DNA from: Pedobacter alluvionis
Lineage (GTDB): Bacteria; Bacteroidota; Bacteroidia; Sphingobacteriales; Sphingobacteriaceae
Assembly: GCF_003664035.1 (NCBI RefSeq)
Contig: NZ_RCCK01000011.1
Location: 992,001 to 1,056,000, forward strand
Reading direction: 5' to 3'
Length of the DNA stretch: 64,000 nucleotides
Shown here: one piece after another, positions 46,780-55,854 of the stretch
Layout: each line of letters begins with the position of its first letter
How positions within the stretch are numbered: position 1 is the first letter of the stretch
Translations under genes and position numbers: made by a program
Notes under the pieces: model-generated
Seen by the model: the letters and a program-made list of their open reading frames with translations, nothing else
What the model was told of the DNA's origin: nothing
Databases searched by the model: none

Positions 46780-47706
46780 TTAAGCCATTGTATCCATTAT
46801 AATCTGATCTTCGGCAGTAACTTTCGAAACTTTCGGTACTGGTTTATATTTCCACCTTCGGTGGCTCCACAACCAATAAGCCGGCGCTTCTTTGATCATA
46901 TCTTCCAAAAAGTGGGTATGCATTTCAGTGATTTCAAATTCAGCAGTTTCAGCAGGATTTAAACAGATCGGAACACAGTCTACTTCGTAATAGCCCCTTT
47001 TTAAATGATTTATTTTTAGGTAAAAAACAGGACGGTTTGTTTTTCTGGCTATTTTCTCAACTCCTAACTGGATGGAAGATTCCTGATTTAAAAACATTGT
47101 CCAGTAGTTCGATTCATCTTTTGAAGGCGCCTGATCGCTTCCAAAAGTAAACATGGTCGGTTCATTTTTACTCGCCTGTATAGCCCTTAAAGTTTGGCGC
47201 ATCGACACCATATTGTTGCCAAATTTACTTCTCATGGTCAAAAACCAATTATCAAAAGCTTCACTACTCAGCGGTTTATAAATTGGGTAATGTTTGCCGG
47301 AAAAGTTTAAACCAATAGCCATGCATACCCATTCATAATTGCCATAATGTGATGAACAGAAAATTACACTTTCGTTATTTTTAAGATAGGCTTCTACCAG
47401 ATCGGTATTTTTAAATTTCACCCTTTTATTAAGCTCTTTCTTGGAGATGCTTTTCATTTTGATCACTTCGATAAAAAGTGAAGCCAAAAATTTATAGAAC
47501 CGTTTTTCTATAGCATAAAGTTCAGTGGTGGTTTTCTCTGGAAAAGCATTAACCAGATTTTCTTTAACCACTTTTCTACGGTAGCCAAAAACATAAAAAA
47601 TTAACACATAAAATGCATCTGCCAATCTATATAAAATAAATAGCGGAAACAGCGAGAGCATATTTAATAAAAATATACCCATTTTGGATAACCCTTTATT
47701 AATCAT
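46780..47706 (-). CDS. LpxL/HtrB-type lipid A acyltransferase
   Basis: 308 residues. The N-terminal region (about 10-45) is a membrane helix. The H-x4-(D/E) catalytic motif is in SSHYGNYEW near residue 120, and FTFGSDQAPSKDES forms the second conserved block. Members add a secondary acyl chain to lipid A or, in Bacteroidetes, sometimes to amino lipids. An alternative start at 47682 (MGIFLLNML) is equally plausible. A single gene with a long upstream gap. Confidence 0.9.
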   Translation of the reverse strand: MINKGLSKMGIFLLNMLSLFPLFILYRLADAFYVLIFYVFGYRRKVVKENLVNAFPEKTTTELYAIEKRFYKFLASLFIEVIKMKSISKKELNKRVKFKNTDLVEAYLKNNESVIFCSSHYGNYEWVCMAIGLNFSGKHYPIYKPLSSEAFDNWFLTMRSKFGNNMVSMRQTLRAIQASKNEPTMFTFGSDQAPSKDESNYWTMFLNQESSIQLGVEKIARKTNRPVFYLKINHLKRGYYEVDCVPICLNPAETAEFEITEMHTHFLEDMIKEAPAYWLWSHRRWKYKPVPKVSKVTAEDQIIMDTMA

Positions 47707-48362
47707 GATGGGAACGATTAGTTTGCTTGGAAAGACACAAAATTAAAGCTGAGGGCAAAATTAATTGCCATCCGATTGTTAGTTTTTTATTCCCATAAGT
47801 TTTATGAAAAAATGCTGACAGAAAATGGCAGATCTGATTAAAAATCAATTGGCAAACTAGGCACCTCAAGTTCTGTTCTTCCCATTAAAATCCTAAGGCT
47901 ATACACTTAATGACAGCCAAACCTATGAGCACAGCCCTGACGATTCTAAACCTTATTGCAGCGGTATCCCCGATTTAAGCACTATTTTTTGTTTTTTTAT
48001 GGTGTACTTGCTTGTTTCACAGGTTTCATCGGGGATTTAGCGAAAAGAAGGACTGACTTTAAAAAAGGTATTCAAATTGCTTTCCTAATTATTTTTACAC
48101 CTCCTAAATTCGCCCTAGACTTGATTAAACAAAAAGCAAACTTGTTTTTCTATTTCTGACCACCTAAGCCATCTTAGTTCACACTAGAAATAGACACCCA
48201 GCTCAGATGTTCTTAGATGCCTCAAGTGGTAAAACAGACAGCAATTTGTTATGCTCTATTATTAATACTAATTGGTAAAACGCAAAAAAGCCCCGATTTA
48301 CATCGAGGCTTTAGTAAGCTATATTGTAAATCCCCCTTTAGGGGATTTAGGGGTTAAGCGTA
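47707..48362. other. Gene-free interval
   Basis: About 650 bp with no supportable gene. It contains ATCCCCGAT at about 47971 with its inverse ATCGGGGAT about 50 bp later, and two hairpins downstream of typA. An open frame of 67 codons at 47956-48159 lacks start context and composition of a gene. Confidence 0.65.
48284..48349 (-). terminator. Two hairpins ending typA
   Basis: On the minus strand, TAAATCCCC-TAAAG-GGGGATTTA (48327-48349) starts 14 bp beyond the stop, followed by AGCCTCGATGTAAATCGGGGCT and a run of six T (48284-48312). The second is the classical intrinsic terminator. Confidence 0.85.
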
Positions 48363-50159
48363 CTATCTACCGTTATTTTTACGTTGCTGCTCTGTTAAAA
48401 GAATTTTACGTAAACGCATGCTTTGCGGCGTAACTTCGATATACTCATCAGCCTGGATATATTCCATAGCCTCTTCCAACGAGAATTTAATTGCAGGTGC
48501 GATACGAGCATTATCATCTGTACCAGAAGCACGCATGTTGGTTAATGCTTTTCCTTTAACGATGTTAATAACTAAATCGTTATCGCGGATGTGCTCTCCT
48601 AAAATCTGACCTTCGTAAATATCAGTTCCTGGATCTACAAAGAAACGACCTCTATCCTGTAATTTATCAATAGAATAAGCAGTAGTCATACCTTTATCCA
48701 TAGAGATTAAAACGCCATTCAAGCGACCAGGAATTACACCTTTCCAAGGCTCGTAAGCTTTAAAACGGTGAGCCATAATCGCTTCACCAGCAGTAGCAGT
48801 TAATACGTTGTTACGTAAACCGATAATACCACGAGACGGAATTTCGAATTCTAAATGTTGTAAATCCCCTTTTGGCTCCATAATCAGCAACTCACCTTTA
48901 CGTTGGGTTACCAATTCAATTACTTTACCAGAAACCTCACCCGGTACATCAACGATTAAAGTTTCAATTGGCTCATGTTTTTTACCATCGATTTCTTTAA
49001 CGATAACCTGTGGCTGACCAACTTGTAACTCGTAACCTTCACGACGCATCGTTTCGATTAATACCGATAAATGGAGAATACCACGGCCATAAACTAACCA
49101 TGAATCTGCGCCTTGGGTTTCAACAACTTTAAGTGCAAGATTTTTTTCCATTTCTTTCATCAAACGATCTTTGATACGTTGAGAAGTAACTAATTTACCT
49201 TCTTTACCAAAGAATGGGGAGTTGTTAATGGTGAACAACATATTCATTGTTGGCTCATCAATGCTAATTACCGGTAATTGCTCTGGTGCCTCGAAATCAG
49301 CGATGGTATCACCAATATCAAAACCATCAATACCTACAACTGCACAAATATCGCCGGAACTAACTTCCTGAGTACGGATTTTTCCTAAACCTTCGAAAGT
49401 GTAAAGTTCTTTAACTCTTGTTTTAACGATTTTGCCATCGCGTTTAATTAAAGTAACCGGTTGGTTTTCTTTAATTGTACCACGGTGAACACGACCGATT
49501 GCAATACGACCTACGAAAGAAGAATAATCTAACGAAGTAATTTGCATTTGTAAAGTTCCATCGTTAATTGGTGCAGGTGGAATATTAGCCACAACCGCAT
49601 CTAACAATGCGAAAATATCTGTAGTTGGTTTCTGCCAGTCAGTACTCATCCATCCTTGTTTAGATGAACCATAGATTACCGGGAAATCCAATTGATCTTC
49701 AGTTGCCTCAAGGTTAAAGAATAATTCGAAAATCTGCTCATAAACCTCTTCCGGGCGACAGTTTTCTTTATCCACTTTGTTTACCACCACGATTGGTTTT
49801 AAACCTAATGCCAAAGCTTTTTGCGTTACGAAACGTGTTTGAGGCATTGCACCTTCAAAAGCATCGCAAAGTAAAAGTACACCATCAGCCATTTTTAATA
49901 CACGCTCAACCTCACCGCCGAAATCCGCGTGACCAGGTGTATCGATAATGTTAATTTTTACGTCTTTATATTGTACCGATACGTTTTTAGATACGATAGT
50001 GATCCCACGTTCACGCTCTAAATCGTTGTTATCTAGTATTAATTCTCCTTTTTGTTCGTTATCACGAAAAACAGAACAAGAGTGTAAAATTTTATCAACC
50101 AAAGTGGTTTTACCGTGGTCAACGTGTGCTATAATAGCTATATTTCTAATCTTTTGCAT
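48363..50159 (-). CDS. typA: GTPase TypA/BipA
   Basis: 598 residues, full length. A translational GTPase that binds the ribosome and aids 50S assembly, particularly in the cold. Motifs: AHVDHGKTTLVDKIL (G1), DTPGHADFGGEVER (G3), VVNKVDKENCRP (G4). The C-terminal EF-G domains III-V and the BipA-specific domain follow (GRGILHLSVLIETMRREGYE). The start gives MQKIRNIAIIAHVDHGK, the standard N terminus. Single gene with double hairpin terminator. Confidence 0.98.
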   Translation of the reverse strand: MQKIRNIAIIAHVDHGKTTLVDKILHSCSVFRDNEQKGELILDNNDLERERGITIVSKNVSVQYKDVKINIIDTPGHADFGGEVERVLKMADGVLLLCDAFEGAMPQTRFVTQKALALGLKPIVVVNKVDKENCRPEEVYEQIFELFFNLEATEDQLDFPVIYGSSKQGWMSTDWQKPTTDIFALLDAVVANIPPAPINDGTLQMQITSLDYSSFVGRIAIGRVHRGTIKENQPVTLIKRDGKIVKTRVKELYTFEGLGKIRTQEVSSGDICAVVGIDGFDIGDTIADFEAPEQLPVISIDEPTMNMLFTINNSPFFGKEGKLVTSQRIKDRLMKEMEKNLALKVVETQGADSWLVYGRGILHLSVLIETMRREGYELQVGQPQVIVKEIDGKKHEPIETLIVDVPGEVSGKVIELVTQRKGELLIMEPKGDLQHLEFEIPSRGIIGLRNNVLTATAGEAIMAHRFKAYEPWKGVIPGRLNGVLISMDKGMTTAYSIDKLQDRGRFFVDPGTDIYEGQILGEHIRDNDLVINIVKGKALTNMRASGTDDNARIAPAIKFSLEEAMEYIQADEYIEVTPQSMRLRKILLTEQQRKNNGR

Positions 50160-50303
50160 AAAATGCGCCTATAAATTTGGCGCAAAGATAGTGTTTAAAA
50201 ATGGTATTTCTACTATATGGCTCGCTATTTAATGCTATGATAATGTTGTAATTATCTCATCTTTAATTAGAAAAGCAATTGTAGTAGCACTTAGGTTGGC
50301 TTC

Positions 50304-50372
50304 GGCCCCGCTGTGCACTATAGTCCTCATAAAAAATTCGGAGCTGCCGTTTCCATCGGGTTTAAATCACTC
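50304..50372 (-). repeat. AACCCGAT...GCGGGGCC repeat, copy in the typA upstream gap
   Basis: Read on the minus strand this stretch begins AACCCGATGG, contains CCGAATTTTTTATGAGG, and ends AGCGGGGCC. A related but diverged stretch with the same ends lies at 61645-61698 on the plus strand. Confidence 0.45.
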
Positions 50373-50417
50373 GGCTACTCATACTATTAATGTTTTCAAA
50401 CCAAGTGCTAATCAGCC

Positions 50418-50867
50418 TTAATTAGCGCTCATCCATTCCGAATAAGAAATCACCCCCAGCTCCGGCTTCGCTTCTCCTTCCAAAATGGCAATAAACTCCA
50501 ATGCATGCCCATCAGGATCGTTAAAATAAATAGCTAAAGCCGGCATCCAGGCGAAAACCATAGGTTCGTGATTTCCACTTTTAAGAAAATTATAAGGCTG
50601 GAGGTTTTTAGATTCGAGAAATTGAACTGATTTATTCAGCACATCATCCACCTCACAACGGAATGCAAAATGCCTGATATCAATTTCGGTTTTTGGTTTT
50701 TCCCAAATCCCCAACATGGCTTCCCGGGGTTTGCCTACCCAGAAAAAGGCAATTCTGCGTTCTTCTTCATAATGGCATTGTATTAAACCTAAAACATTGC
50801 TATAAAATTCGATCGATCTTTCTAAGTTTTCTACGTAAATATGTGTTTCAAATAATCCTTTTATCAT
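50418..50867 (-). CDS. VOC (glyoxalase/bleomycin-resistance-like) family protein
   Basis: 149 residues from the ATG at 50867 (MIKGLFETHIYVENLERSI), the normal VOC opening; an ATG ten codons earlier is unlikely. Two beta-alpha-beta-beta-beta units are visible, with metal-ligand candidates H9 in THIYV, H around residue 66 in IRHFAFRCEV, and DPDGHALEFIA at the C terminus. Probable metal-dependent lyase, dioxygenase or sequestration protein; substrate unknown. Divergent from the short reading frame at 50906. Confidence 0.9.
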   Translation of the reverse strand: MIKGLFETHIYVENLERSIEFYSNVLGLIQCHYEEERRIAFFWVGKPREAMLGIWEKPKTEIDIRHFAFRCEVDDVLNKSVQFLESKNLQPYNFLKSGNHEPMVFAWMPALAIYFNDPDGHALEFIAILEGEAKPELGVISYSEWMSAN

Positions 50868-50905
50868 GTTGTTAAGATAGGAATAAGTTAAAGCCACAAA
50901 AAATC

Positions 50906-51004
50906 ATGTTTTTCGATACTGCCATCAATAAAATCGATAGACAAAATTATTCAGCAGATTGGGTTACCAAAAATGCCGCTGGCGTATTAATCGTAAACAA
51001 ATAG
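50906..51004 (+). CDS. Possible 32-residue peptide or gene remnant
   Basis: An ATG at 50906 opens a 32-codon frame (MFFDTAINKIDRQNYSADWV...) that stops at 51002-51004, 6 bp before the next gene. It lies in the divergent promoter region of the VOC gene. It has no signal sequence and I recognise no homologue. It could be an upstream leader peptide, a remnant of an older gene, or chance. Low confidence. Confidence 0.25.
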   Translation: MFFDTAINKIDRQNYSADWVTKNAAGVLIVNK

Positions 51005-51010
51005 ATCGGA

Positions 51011-51688
51011 ATGAATAAAAAGGTTTTAAAATATACAGGCAGGTTTTTAATGGCTTTTATCGCATTGATTGGGATTTACTTCCTCACTGCTTTTTGCTGC
51101 TCACGTATTACCGTAAATGCCAATCCAACAAACCCAAAAGAAATTGCCATTTATATTATGACAAATGGCGTACACACAGATATTGTTGTTCCTGCGGTTA
51201 CCGAACAGATCAACTGGACAAAAGAAATCAATTATCAAAATACGCTTGAAGCCGATAGCACTTATCAATTCCTGGCTATAGGCTGGGGTGATAAAAAATT
51301 CTACCTCGAAACGCCGGAATTTTCTGACCTTAAACTAAGCAATGGTCTAAGGGCAATATCCGGATTAAGCACATCGGCGATGCACATCACTTATTACAAA
51401 AACATAGGGGAAGATGCCAGCTGCAAAAAAATTATGATTAGCCATGTACAATACAAACAACTTGTTGAGTATATCTTAAATAGCTTCAAAAAAGATGCAG
51501 CAGGCCATTTGATCAATGTGAAATCAAACATCCATTATGATATTGGAGATGCGTTTTATGAAGCCAAAGGAAGTTATAGCATATTTAAAACCTGTAATAC
51601 CTGGGCAAATGCGGCTTTAAAATCCTGCGGTCAACGCAGCTGTCTATGGACGATATTTGATACCGGTATTTTTTTGAAGTATGAGTAA
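51011..51688 (+). CDS. TIGR02117/DUF2459 family membrane-anchored protein
   Basis: 225 residues. An N-terminal membrane anchor (about 10-32) is followed by the conserved periplasmic domain of the TIGR02117 family: YIMTNGVHTDIVVPAV, AIGWGDKKFYLETP, and KTCNTWANAALKSCG. The conserved HTD, GWG and Cys-Asn-Thr residues suggest a papain-like or NlpC-like catalytic arrangement, but no activity is established. Members are sometimes named urease-associated. A palindromic repeat follows. Confidence 0.88.
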   Translation: MNKKVLKYTGRFLMAFIALIGIYFLTAFCCSRITVNANPTNPKEIAIYIMTNGVHTDIVVPAVTEQINWTKEINYQNTLEADSTYQFLAIGWGDKKFYLETPEFSDLKLSNGLRAISGLSTSAMHITYYKNIGEDASCKKIMISHVQYKQLVEYILNSFKKDAAGHLINVKSNIHYDIGDAFYEAKGSYSIFKTCNTWANAALKSCGQRSCLWTIFDTGIFLKYE

Positions 51689-51707
51689 ATATTTTTTTTA
51701 TAACAAG

Positions 51708-51793
51708 CGTCATCTCGACTGAAACGCAGTGGAATGGAGAGGTCTATCTCAAGATAGATTTCTCGACTTCGTTGCACTCCGCTCGAAATGACG
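51708..51793. repeat. CGTCATTTCGA-type palindrome
   Basis: CGTCATCTCGACTGAAACG on the left and CGCTCGAAATGACG on the right, with TATCTCAAGATA near the centre, form an 86-bp palindrome between the converging TIGR02117 and esterase genes. Confidence 0.8.
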
Positions 51794-51820
51794 ACCTCTT
51801 GGGATTTTACGAAGTTCTAA

Positions 51821-52651
51821 CTAAACCTCAAACGCCCAGTCCAAAAAGGCTGGCATTACACTTTCCCAGGTTGGAACATCGTGTTTGCCACCAACTTTTT
51901 CATAATAAAAAACATTTTCTGGTCTTTTGTAACCTTTATTCAGGAGGATTTTAACAACGTCAATGGTATCGTCTATAGAATCGATGATCATGTTTTTATT
52001 CCTGTCGGCCTTTTCGTCTTCTGTTCCCGTCATTAACCAGAATTTCATATCCGGCTTGGTAGAAGTATTTTCCAACTGCTGGTGCATAATGCGGTCAGCA
52101 TCGGTATAACCCTCGGCCAGGTCTTTTTTTCTCCACCAGAATGCACCCGAAAAAACACCGATAGCATCAAAAGCCGAAGGATTATTCCAGGCAATATCAA
52201 ACGCAGATAAGCCACCCAAAGAAAATCCTGCAAAACCTACCTTGCCTGTTATCGGCATCGCAATTTTCTTTTTAACGAAAGGTAAAAGTTCCTTGATCAC
52301 AAAATCGGCGTATAAGTCAGCCTTTGCACCCCGGCCTTTAAAATCAGGAACCCCAGCAACACCATACTCCATCAGTCGTTCTTCCGAAGCCTTAATGGCC
52401 ACAACAATTAACCTATGGTTTCTTTTACCATGGTGCGCTTCTTCCAAAATCCGGCGGAAATTCATTTTGGCTACATCCTGTCCGTCATTTAATAAAAGAA
52501 GCTCTATTTTCTCGTTTCCTAAAATACCTTCAGGTGTATAAATATCTATTTCTACCTCATGCTTTAAGTAAGCAGAGGGTATTTTAAAGTTACTGGTATT
52601 AACTTTTACCGATAAAATTGTGGTGTACATCATAATCAAATCCCCTATCAC
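51821..52651 (-). CDS. Alpha/beta-hydrolase esterase (esterase D/Fes-like)
   Basis: 276 residues from the first ATG; ATGs at 52633 and 52630 (MYTTILSVKVNTSNF) are more plausible starts. The catalytic serine is in the nucleophile elbow GFSLGGLSAF, the acid probably in LMTGTEDEKADRN, and the histidine in GGKHDVPTW. No signal peptide. It is divergent from a second esterase and the amide-ligase genes that follow, with about 160 bp between, and may belong to the same pathway. Confidence 0.9.
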   Translation of the reverse strand: MIGDLIMMYTTILSVKVNTSNFKIPSAYLKHEVEIDIYTPEGILGNEKIELLLLNDGQDVAKMNFRRILEEAHHGKRNHRLIVVAIKASEERLMEYGVAGVPDFKGRGAKADLYADFVIKELLPFVKKKIAMPITGKVGFAGFSLGGLSAFDIAWNNPSAFDAIGVFSGAFWWRKKDLAEGYTDADRIMHQQLENTSTKPDMKFWLMTGTEDEKADRNKNMIIDSIDDTIDVVKILLNKGYKRPENVFYYEKVGGKHDVPTWESVMPAFLDWAFEV

Positions 52652-52812
52652 GTGGCTATTGCCTCAGAATTAGGCTGCAAAGGTACAAATCTCTGTAAAC
52701 TATTAATTATCATGGGTTAATTTTTACAATAGCGTTTAATTTGTATTATTTTACTCCTTAAACAATTCCTTTTGTAGATTTTAATTTATACCTTAATCAT
52801 TCAATTTTTATT

Positions 52813-53520
52813 ATGGTTAAAGAAGAACATAAGAAATGGTATAGTCCGAATTTAAACGGCGAAATCGACATGCTCATCTTTGGTCACGGTGGTATACCTG
52901 TCCTACTGTTCCCAACAAGTATGGGTCGATATTTTGAAACTAAAGATTTCAAATTGATAGATTCTGTTGAGGGATTTATCAACGAAGGAAAAATCAAAAT
53001 TTATTGTCCTGATGGCGTTGACAAATTGAGTTGGTACAACAAAGGTATCCATCCTGCCGACAGGGTCAAAAACCACATTTGGTACGACAAGTATTTACTG
53101 GAAGAGGTAGCGCCTTTGGCAAGGCACGAAACCGGGCATAGTAAAATTATTACTGCTGGCTGCAGTTTTGGAGGTTATCATGCTGCAAATTTTGCCTTCC
53201 GACATCCCTGGTTGGTTAGCCATATGTTTAGCATGAGTGGCGCTTTCGATATCTCCGGCCAGCTGGAAGGTTTTTACAATGATGATGTTTATTTTAATAA
53301 TCCTGTAGATAACCTTTTAAACAACAGCAACCCAGAACTGCATTACATGAAAATTGTGTTGGGTACAACAGACCGTGATATGTGCAGACCAGATAATGAG
53401 CGCCTATCGGATATTTTAAACAAGAAGGGCATTGACCACTGGTTAGATATCAGACAAAATGCTGATCATGATTGGCCTATCTGGAGAGAAATGTTTCCTA
53501 ATTATATTGCACAGCTTTAG
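52813..53520 (+). CDS. Alpha/beta-hydrolase esterase, first gene of the ligase cluster
   Basis: 235 residues. The nucleophile elbow is AGCSFGGYHAANF, the acid likely in GTTDRDMCRPDN and the histidine in QNADHDWPIWREM. Unusually for an esterase-family protein it has no signal peptide, and it has an N-terminal WYSPNLNGEIDMLIFGHGG typical of the cytosolic esterase-like group. It lies 124 bp before the ATP-grasp gene on the same strand. It may release or trim an ester- or amide-linked product. Confidence 0.9.
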   Translation: MVKEEHKKWYSPNLNGEIDMLIFGHGGIPVLLFPTSMGRYFETKDFKLIDSVEGFINEGKIKIYCPDGVDKLSWYNKGIHPADRVKNHIWYDKYLLEEVAPLARHETGHSKIITAGCSFGGYHAANFAFRHPWLVSHMFSMSGAFDISGQLEGFYNDDVYFNNPVDNLLNNSNPELHYMKIVLGTTDRDMCRPDNERLSDILNKKGIDHWLDIRQNADHDWPIWREMFPNYIAQL

Positions 53521-53644
53521 TTTAGTCTAAAGTCGGCAATCTTAAGTCCCGAGTCGATTTAGGATATAATCATCAAACAATTAATCGATTAACCAGTTAA
53601 GCAATTAACCATAATGCTTAAACAATTAAACTTAAAATATACCA

Positions 53645-54718
53645 ATGAAAAAAATAGGGATTTTATTCGGACAGGAGCGTTCTTTTCCTGAAGCAGTAAT
53701 CGAAAGGATCAATCAAAAAGCAGAAAAAGGCATTACCGCAGAAGCGGTTAAAATAGACAAAATATTTCAGAATGTGCCACTGGGTTATTCCGTAATTATC
53801 GACCGTATTTCGCAGGATGTACCATTTTACCGCGCCTCGTTAAAAAATGCTGCCATTACCGGAACTGCCGTAATCAACAACCCATTTTGGTGGAGTGCCG
53901 ATGAAAAATTTTTCAATAACGCGCTGGCCGAACAAATTGGTGTACCCGTGCCCAAAACAGCTTTAATCCCATCACGCGAGCATCCTACAGGAACAACCGG
54001 GGAATCGTTTTCAAACCTCACCATGCCTTTAGATTGGGATGCCATTTTTGAGTATACTGGTTTTCCCGCCTATATGAAACCTTACGATGGTGGTGGCTGG
54101 AGAGATGTTTATAAACTTCATGATAAAGAAGATTTTTTTGATAAACACAGTGGCACCCAACAACTGGTGATGCTTTTGCAGGAAGAAATTATTTTCGAAG
54201 AATACTTTAGGTGTTATTGTATAGGCGGCAAATACGTTCGTATTATGCAGTACGATCCACGCAATCCACATCATTTACGTTATGCAACAGAAGGTAAATC
54301 ACCGGATCCGAAATTGCTTAAAACAGTAGAAGAATACACCTTAAAATTATGCAAATATTTGGGCTACGACTTTAATACTGTTGAATTCGCTGTGCGCGAT
54401 GGAGTGCCTATTGCAATCGATTTCTGTAACCCTGCACCTGATGCGGACATTAAAAGTGTTGGTCAGGAAAATTTTGACTGGGTAGTAGAAACCACTGCAA
54501 ATTATGCCATTGAAAGGGCTAAAGCACAAAAAGACGGACAAGACAATTTAACCTGGGGTGAATACATCAAATCGTCAGTTGGTGGTAAACCATTAATAGC
54601 CAACTCAAATGTTGCTAAAGTAGCCGCACCAAAAAAAGTTACCGCTACTGAAAAGGCTAAAACTGCAACAACAGAGAAAGCGCCTGCAAAGCCTAAAAAG
54701 GCAGCGGCAAAAAAATAA
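53645..54718 (+). CDS. ATP-grasp ligase with Lys/Ala-rich C-terminal tail
   Basis: 357 residues. ATP-grasp landmarks: K145 in YMKPYDGGGWRDVYKL (phosphate-binding loop), LQEEIIFEEYFRCY (adenine region), and metal ligands E247, D259 and N262 in NTVEFAV and AIDFCNPAPDAD. The fold activates a carboxylate as acyl phosphate and joins it to an amine or thiol. The last 35 residues (about 323-357) are a histone-H1-like Lys/Ala/Thr/Pro tail (ATTEKAPAKPKKAAAKK) not needed for catalysis. The GCS2-type ligase starts 28 bp later. Confidence 0.92.
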   Translation: MKKIGILFGQERSFPEAVIERINQKAEKGITAEAVKIDKIFQNVPLGYSVIIDRISQDVPFYRASLKNAAITGTAVINNPFWWSADEKFFNNALAEQIGVPVPKTALIPSREHPTGTTGESFSNLTMPLDWDAIFEYTGFPAYMKPYDGGGWRDVYKLHDKEDFFDKHSGTQQLVMLLQEEIIFEEYFRCYCIGGKYVRIMQYDPRNPHHLRYATEGKSPDPKLLKTVEEYTLKLCKYLGYDFNTVEFAVRDGVPIAIDFCNPAPDADIKSVGQENFDWVVETTANYAIERAKAQKDGQDNLTWGEYIKSSVGGKPLIANSNVAKVAAPKKVTATEKAKTATTEKAPAKPKKAAAKK

Positions 54719-54746
54719 TTGGGATTTAAATTCTAATCAATATAAC

Positions 54747-55847
54747 ATGAATGAGTTTACGCTGGGCATAGAAGAAGAATATATGGTAATTGATCCCGTT
54801 ACCAGAGAGCTTACTTCTCATGATCAAAAAATTGTAGAAGCTGCCCAAAAGATTCACAAAGACCAGGTTAAAGCAGAAATGCACCAGGCGGTAGTAGAAG
54901 TTGGAACGGGTATTTGTAAAACCACTACAGAAGCGCGCAAAGAGATTTCTCAACTGCGTTATACAGTTTCACAGCTTGCCGGAGAACAAGGCTTAAGGAT
55001 TGGAGCTGCTGGTACGCATCCCTTCTCGCACTGGGAAAAACAGTTAATTACTGAACATCCCCGTTATAACGAGATTGTGAACGAATTACAGGAGGCTGCA
55101 CGTTCTAACCTTATTTTTGGCTTGCACGTACATGTAGGCTTCCAATCGCGCGAACTGGCTATTCACATCGCCAATCAGGTGAGGTATTTTTTACCACACG
55201 TTTTTGCTTTATCAACCAATTCTCCTTTCTGGGAATCGCGGAACACAGGTTATAAATCTTTCAGGACTAAAATATTCGATAAATTCCCACGTACAGGCAT
55301 CCCTGATATTTTTAATAGCATTGAAGATTACGATAATTATGTAAAACTGCTCATCAAAACCAATTGCATGGACAATGCAAAGAAGATCTGGTGGGACATC
55401 CGCGTACATCCATTTTTTGATACCGTAGAATTCAGAATATGCGATTGCCCAATGCTGATTGATGAAACCATGGCTTTCACCGCATTATTTCAGGCTTTAT
55501 GTGCTAAACTGTATAAACTGCGTTTGCAGAATATGGAGTTTATCAGTTATTCAAGAGCATTGATTAACGAAAACAAATGGCGGGCTGCGCGTTATGGGAT
55601 TGATGGCAATTTGATCGATTTTGGTAAAGAAATGGAAGTTAACTGCCGGAACCTTGTTTTAGAACTATTGGATTTTGTAGATGATGTGGTGGATGATTTG
55701 GGCTGCCGCGAAGATATTAGTTATGTCCACAAAATCTTGGAACATGGCACCGGTGCAGACAGACAGTTGGCTGTTTACCAGCAAACTGGCAGCTTTGAGG
55801 CAGTGGTAGATTATATTACTACTCAAACACTTATTGGTGCAAAGTAA
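54747..55847 (+). CDS. Carboxylate-amine ligase, GCS2/YbdK family
   Basis: 366 residues, typical of the YbdK branch of the glutamate-cysteine ligase 2 family. TLGIEEEYMVIDPVTREL opens the protein with the metal-binding glutamates; EMHQAVVEVGTGIC, LIFGLHVHVGFQ and DTVEFRICDCP supply the remaining active-site segments. It is expected to ligate an amino-acid carboxylate to an amine using ATP. Some members have weak glutamate-cysteine ligase activity; true substrates are usually unknown. It is 28 bp after the ATP-grasp gene and 7 bp before the amidotransferase-like gene, so clearly in one operon. Confidence 0.94.
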   Translation: MNEFTLGIEEEYMVIDPVTRELTSHDQKIVEAAQKIHKDQVKAEMHQAVVEVGTGICKTTTEARKEISQLRYTVSQLAGEQGLRIGAAGTHPFSHWEKQLITEHPRYNEIVNELQEAARSNLIFGLHVHVGFQSRELAIHIANQVRYFLPHVFALSTNSPFWESRNTGYKSFRTKIFDKFPRTGIPDIFNSIEDYDNYVKLLIKTNCMDNAKKIWWDIRVHPFFDTVEFRICDCPMLIDETMAFTALFQALCAKLYKLRLQNMEFISYSRALINENKWRAARYGIDGNLIDFGKEMEVNCRNLVLELLDFVDDVVDDLGCREDISYVHKILEHGTGADRQLAVYQQTGSFEAVVDYITTQTLIGAK

Positions 55848-55854
55848 TTTTATA

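Noticed and set aside
47956..48159. 67-codon plus-strand open frame
   Set aside because: It has phenylalanine- and lysine-rich chance composition, lies in a gene-free gap and lacks promoter or recognisable features.
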